A stretch of DNA of 64,000 nt from positions 163,514,002 through 163,578,001 of the forward strand of contig OY856188.1 of NCBI GenBank assembly GCA_963693315.1. Reading direction: 5' to 3'. Positions within the stretch are counted from its first letter, which is position 1. Each line of letters starts with the position of its first letter. A model generated the notes under the pieces. The model made no database searches. It was not told where the DNA came from and worked only from the letters and a program-made list of their open reading frames with translations. Below, one piece after another: positions 59,447 to 64,000 of this stretch. The translations under genes were made by a program, and so were the position numbers. The stretch is from Diogma glabrata (lineage: Eukaryota; Arthropoda; Insecta; Diptera; Cylindrotomidae).

Positions 59447-61689
59447 TATAATAAAAACTATTCAAATTTAATTTCGAAACAATAAATTCTACAAAACGTA
59501 ATAAAGCACCTGGTATCGACTACGATATAAAATATCCGGAATGATTGTTCAGGGTGGTGAAACTCTATTTTCAAGATGGTTTCAACTTGTTACATGATCT
59601 GTATAGGACTGAAACTATTAGTCCCTGGGCCGGCGCCGATTTCATGTGATGATTACTACATACTTTATACTTCGGGAGGCGCCTATTCTCTGACGAGCCC
59701 GAAAACATTTGTTCTGCGATTTTTCTTAAATCGGCCGCTTTTGCGTTCGGCAAGCTCCGAAAAATGCCGGTTGCCCGCGATCTTGTAAATTTGCTACCAC
59801 ATTGTTTTTTCTTAACTGTGGGGGTTGGAAATTTGATTTAGAACACGAGGGTAAGCTTGTCCGACCAAAATGTGTTTGTATTGTCGAGTCCGACAGCTAA
59901 CATTTTGGATGTTTGGGTTGTCGGACTAGACAATAGCAGACAAATTTTTGTCGGACAAGGTTACCCTCGTGTTCTGATTGAATCGAATTTCCAACCACCA
60001 TAGTTAAAAAAACACAAAAATTTACAAGATCCCGGGAAATCGGCATTTTTTGGAGCTTGCCGAATGCAAAAGCGGCCGATTTGAGAAAAATCTCAGAACA
60101 AAAGTTTTCTTGCTCGTCAAGGACAGGCGCCTCACGAAGTATAAAATATGTGGTAATCATCACATGAAATCGGTGCCGACCCAGGAACTATTTCCCACAG
60201 GACTGGAATTCAGCTACGTTGATACCAATTTACAAAAATGATAAACGCTACCTATGTGAAAATTACAGGTGAATTGCTCTACTATCGCAGATATTATATA
60301 TGATTTTTTTAAATTTTTCCAGTAGACCAATTAACTTTTCAAATTTCCAAAATGGGACATGATTGATATCACCAACTTTCATTACCCTCTTCTACACTGA
60401 GCGAAATGAGCGAAGAGATTCACTTTAATACAAACAAACAGTAAAATTTGAAAAATTGAATCAATTTTATAGAATCGTATTTTGAATAGTAAAGCACAGA
60501 GCTGTTAAACTGATTGGCAAAACAACTCTTACTGATGAGCTTGATTCTTTGTAGCACAGACGAAATGTTGCTGATCTGACAATTTTCTACAAATACATTA
60601 TGGATGAAGTATGAACGAACTTCCGCAGAAATAAAATCAATTTTACCTGAACTAGCAAACCAGAGCAAGTGTTGTGCCCCCACTTACGGTTCATATAAAA
60701 AAGTGTAGAACTGTCTCCTTTCAACGTGATTTTTTCAACAGAGTCTCTCACTTCTGGAATGCCTTACCTTCTTGGGTTTTCCCCGACGGCTTTAATTCTC
60801 AAAATTTTAAAGTTAACGTTAGTAAATTTCTTAAAGAAACTAAATTTATTTGAACATTATCCTAATCCCTAGTTGGCATGGTGTCTTCGGATATTCATAG
60901 ACGTTAATTTATAATTTATTATAATCAACACTAAACATGCCTAACTTTGAATTAAAAAAAAATAAGTTACATCGTAATTTGGTAATAAATTTATAGACTC
61001 TAAGTTAACAAAATCCCAAATGATTTTTACTACAAACAAATTAAATTATGCGAGGTTTTTGAATAACGAGGATGAACTTTTAACAGAACCCGTGACGTCC
61101 ATTTGAGCTCCTTGATAGCGGGCAATTGTGCTCGCTTGAGACGGGCAATTAGATAGACAATTTGGTCCGCCAAAAAATTACGATAAAATCAAACATATGA
61201 TTTTTTCAAGAGAAAGGAATCAAGTGAGTTGAATCCTTTTAATATTTGTAATCGAAGCTTGACTGAAACAACGGCTCGAATAAACCACTTCTTAAATCAT
61301 CGTATGTCTTAACTAACAACAAACTCAAGATATACAAGACATTAATTAGACAAGTGATGATATATAGGCTCAAACGTAAGGCCGGTTTATAGTCTGGAAT
61401 AATTCACAAATTACCGTCAGTTCACTAGAGAGTGAGCGATCGCGTGGTAGACCATGACTACAATGCAACACTGACGTAATGAATAGTAATAAAATAATTT
61501 ATAATTCTGTTTTATGCGTAGAAGAAAAAAAAAACTATACGGAAGAAAATAAAAACAAAAAATAACAGAATATAATTTTCAAATGGGAGTCGGAGTCGAC
61601 AAATTTTTTGATTATTTTACCGACTCCGACTCCAGTTACTAGAAAATTCGTCCCGACTCCTCGACTCCGACTCTGACTTCGCAGCCCTG
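59447..61689. mobile_element. Second copy of the composite hAT-type element
   Basis: Colinear with 44345-48269 but lacks the left end (about 75 bp including the terminal repeat), lacks the 540-bp TTA insertion, and has a deletion joining the equivalents of about 46526 and 47735. It keeps the 570-bp palindrome (59619-60190), the non-LTR 3' fragment (about 60495-60968) and the right end with GGAGTCGGAGTCG repeats and CAGCCCTG (61682-61689). It lies in the first intron of the Past1-like gene. Confidence 0.85.
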
Positions 61690-64000
61690 CTTGGCACTGT
61701 ACGCGATCATACGAACGAAAGATTGGAGAAGACGAAAACCGCATCAACATCAAACGGTTTCATCTTTACTGTTACTTTACCTCTACTTGAGGTGTAAAGA
61801 TGCCAAATATGTTGTTCGACAAATAGAGAAAAGAAGGGAGTCTGTCCTCTTTACAATTCAAGCTAAGGACATGATTTTCAATTACCCATGGCTCTGGCTT
61901 TTAGATCAAAATTATTTTTGTATGTTGCTTAATAATTGCTTAGCAGATTTGCGGTATCTAGGTCTTAAAGATATTTGTGTATTGTTGTAATACTTATTCT
62001 AAACTTGCAAAATAATCTTTTCGTAAATTAATTTTCTTTTACAAGGTGAAAATGTAAGTCATCCTAAACATTTTATTATAGAATGAATACGTTAAGTTTA
62101 TATATATATTCATTACTGTTAATTAGACATCTTAATTATGATAATAATATGAAATACATTCAGTCATCTTTACATGAAAGACTCAGTTTATTAGGCAGTA
62201 TAAATAAATTAAGACAGACAAGCTAAATAAAATGTTTAAAGTGAAGGAAAACAACCGCTTGCCGTCAAATTGTTCATTGTGGCGAAGAAGACCAATTACT
62301 ACCGTATTTTGGGTTTTGCGTCAATGAACAACAAACCTAATGTCAACTTATAACAAATCACTGAAGTGTAACCAAAATGACCATACATTAAAAATAAATT
62401 AGAAATATATTGTCCCTGTGTAGCTTTAACTTTATATTTAATGAGGCTTTATTTACTTCATCAAATGCATAGCTACTTAAACTGAGGCTTCCATCTATAA
62501 CTGTTAGAAAATGTTAAATCCCAATTGAATCATTGTTCTACCAACAATCGAATTCACATGTTTGTGGTTTAATTATAAATGTATTTATAATTTTCTTTTT
62601 TTTGCATTGATATTAACGTATCAGAATAATCAAAATATGTATCTTTTATTGAACCATAAGAAAAGAAATGAGACATAATATTATTGTAATGTAGATAGCC
62701 TTTAAATATTACTATTAGCTTTTTGCTTATTGCATTAAAGTTTTGATTTTAGACAGTTTGAACCAACAAAACGGAACAGTATCACAATATCGAACATGTT
62801 GCAAGATACGACAACCATCTTTTTAAAGGAAAATAAATCATCAGTTTCACATTGTATTTTTATGACTGAGCTACCGAACCGAAAATTTCAATGTTACCTG
62901 ATATCCAGAATCCTTGAAATGTGACTATAGTGTGCTGGGCTTCTATGCTTACATGTCACACATAAACCTGAGTTTATATTGTGAGATGCGTGAGAATATT
63001 ATGAGATTCGTATTGCATAACATCAAACTTATGTAAAATTGCTCCATTCCCGAACACATAATTGTGCTAACAATATATTGAATTGTAATGACATATGTGA
63101 GTAAAACATATGTATGTATTACTAATATTCTCTAAATGAAAAAAAAATAAATCGTTTTCCGCAACAACTTTACGGTAACCGTTTGATGTTATGCAATTCG
63201 AATTTCACAATATTAGGTGCGTTTGATTTGAATGAAGTTAACTGAATAAACTGAAAACAACAATTGCATATAGCTTTTCAGTTGCTTCAGTCAAATCGAA
63301 CACGTCTTTTGTCCAGTTTTACATTTATGTTTTTGGGAATAGGGTTCCCTGATTATTCATCTCTTTCCAACAAATTTGTTCAAATTACTTATAAGAATTA
63401 TTTATTAATAATCTCGTTCATTATAACTTATGAGTACAAAGGCAAACCAAGTTCTGCTGGTGTTCTTAATTCCTTAGAAGATTGAAATGCTATTCATCAT
63501 AGTTTTTAACAACTGAAAAATTAATTATGTATTGCATCTAACTATTCAAAACAAACCACAAAACTTTTCTAATAGTGCGTTAAATGGTCTCTAATTCAAT
63601 AAGTTTGGTTGAGTGAGATTAACTATGCCGTACTTAAACCTTTGTTTTTGCAGTAATAGCAGTTATCTGTTGCAATTGATAATATACGTTTAATATAACA
63701 ATCTATTTAAATAAAATAGATAAATTATAAAAATAATCTATTTATGTAATTTAACCACTGACAGAACTCACTGCTATCGAATAATTGAAAAAACACTTTT
63801 CGAAGCATTCGCATTTTAGCAATTTATCGTTATTTTTTTAAATGAAGGACTAATTTAGTTCATTACGTGTCTTGTTCATTACATTACTGATATCTGTATT
63901 ACAGATATCAGCAGTCAATTCTATTGATATGTCGAAACCCGTGTATCAATGAACAATAACTTTGATTCTGATTCTTACCCTTACCTTTGCATATAAAATT
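61690..64000. other. Intronic or intergenic AT-rich DNA
   Basis: Presumed continuation of the first intron of the Past1-like gene. A 99-codon frame at 61691-61990 and a 73-codon frame at 63264-63485 resemble nothing known. A small perfect palindrome CTGATATCTGTATTACAGAT lies near 63888. No EH-domain exon was found. Confidence 0.5.

Noticed and set aside
63200..63260. Apparent acceptor followed by GGTGCGTTTGATT as a Past1 second exon
   Set aside because: The first residues resemble the expected EHD linker, but the frame stops after about nine codons and no EH domain follows.

Overview
The window looks like nuclear DNA of an insect, most likely a dipteran. It is AT-rich, with spliced genes, 57-64 bp minor introns, (AT)n microsatellites and many transposable elements. 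Two host genes are recognised. One is an SR-protein gene of the B52/SRp55 type (minus strand, eight coding exons, 56516 down to 49194). The other is the first coding exon of an EHD-family dynamin-like ATPase of the Past1 type (plus strand, 57214-58441). The two are divergent, about 0.7 kb apart. The species assignment is inference from protein resemblance.

Layout. 1-2064: AT-rich DNA with a recurring 14-mer. 2277-5256: a broken APE-type non-LTR retrotransposon, followed by duplicated (AT)n tracts and a palindromic MITE. 7008-39273: a four-level nest of elements. The outer layer (C) is an LTR element with Gag but no Pol, loaded with minisatellites. Inside it is a non-LTR or SINE-like insertion (D, 8647-33312) ending in a (TCAA)n tail. 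Inside D is a CsRn1-type Gypsy element on the minus strand (A, 9804-31827) with a tRNA-Trp primer site. Inside A's primer site sits a very large Gypsy element (B, 15296-31099). TSDs of ATAA (C), GGTT (A) and TAGT (B) and matching LTR pairs fix the order C, then D, then A, then B.

Element B is the most unusual object. Its Gag begins with a complete C3H2C3 RING-H2 finger, the fold of E3 ubiquitin ligases. Pol is reached by a canonical -1 slippery heptamer (GGGAAAC) in the correct register. Its 3.6-3.9 kb LTRs each hold about 1.4 kb of a 78-bp satellite.

39274-48650: DNA transposons. These include a long foldback, a degenerate hAT transposase with a small intron, and a 4-kb composite hAT-type element with perfect 8-bp TSDs; a second, rearranged copy lies at 59447-61689. 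48777-58441: the two host genes. B52 intron 2 holds a non-LTR fossil and two MITEs. B52 intron 4 holds a 150-bp near-perfect hairpin and an unexplained coding-like stretch. 58442-64000: the first intron of the Past1-like gene, with MITEs and the second composite hAT copy. The EH-domain exons are not in the window.
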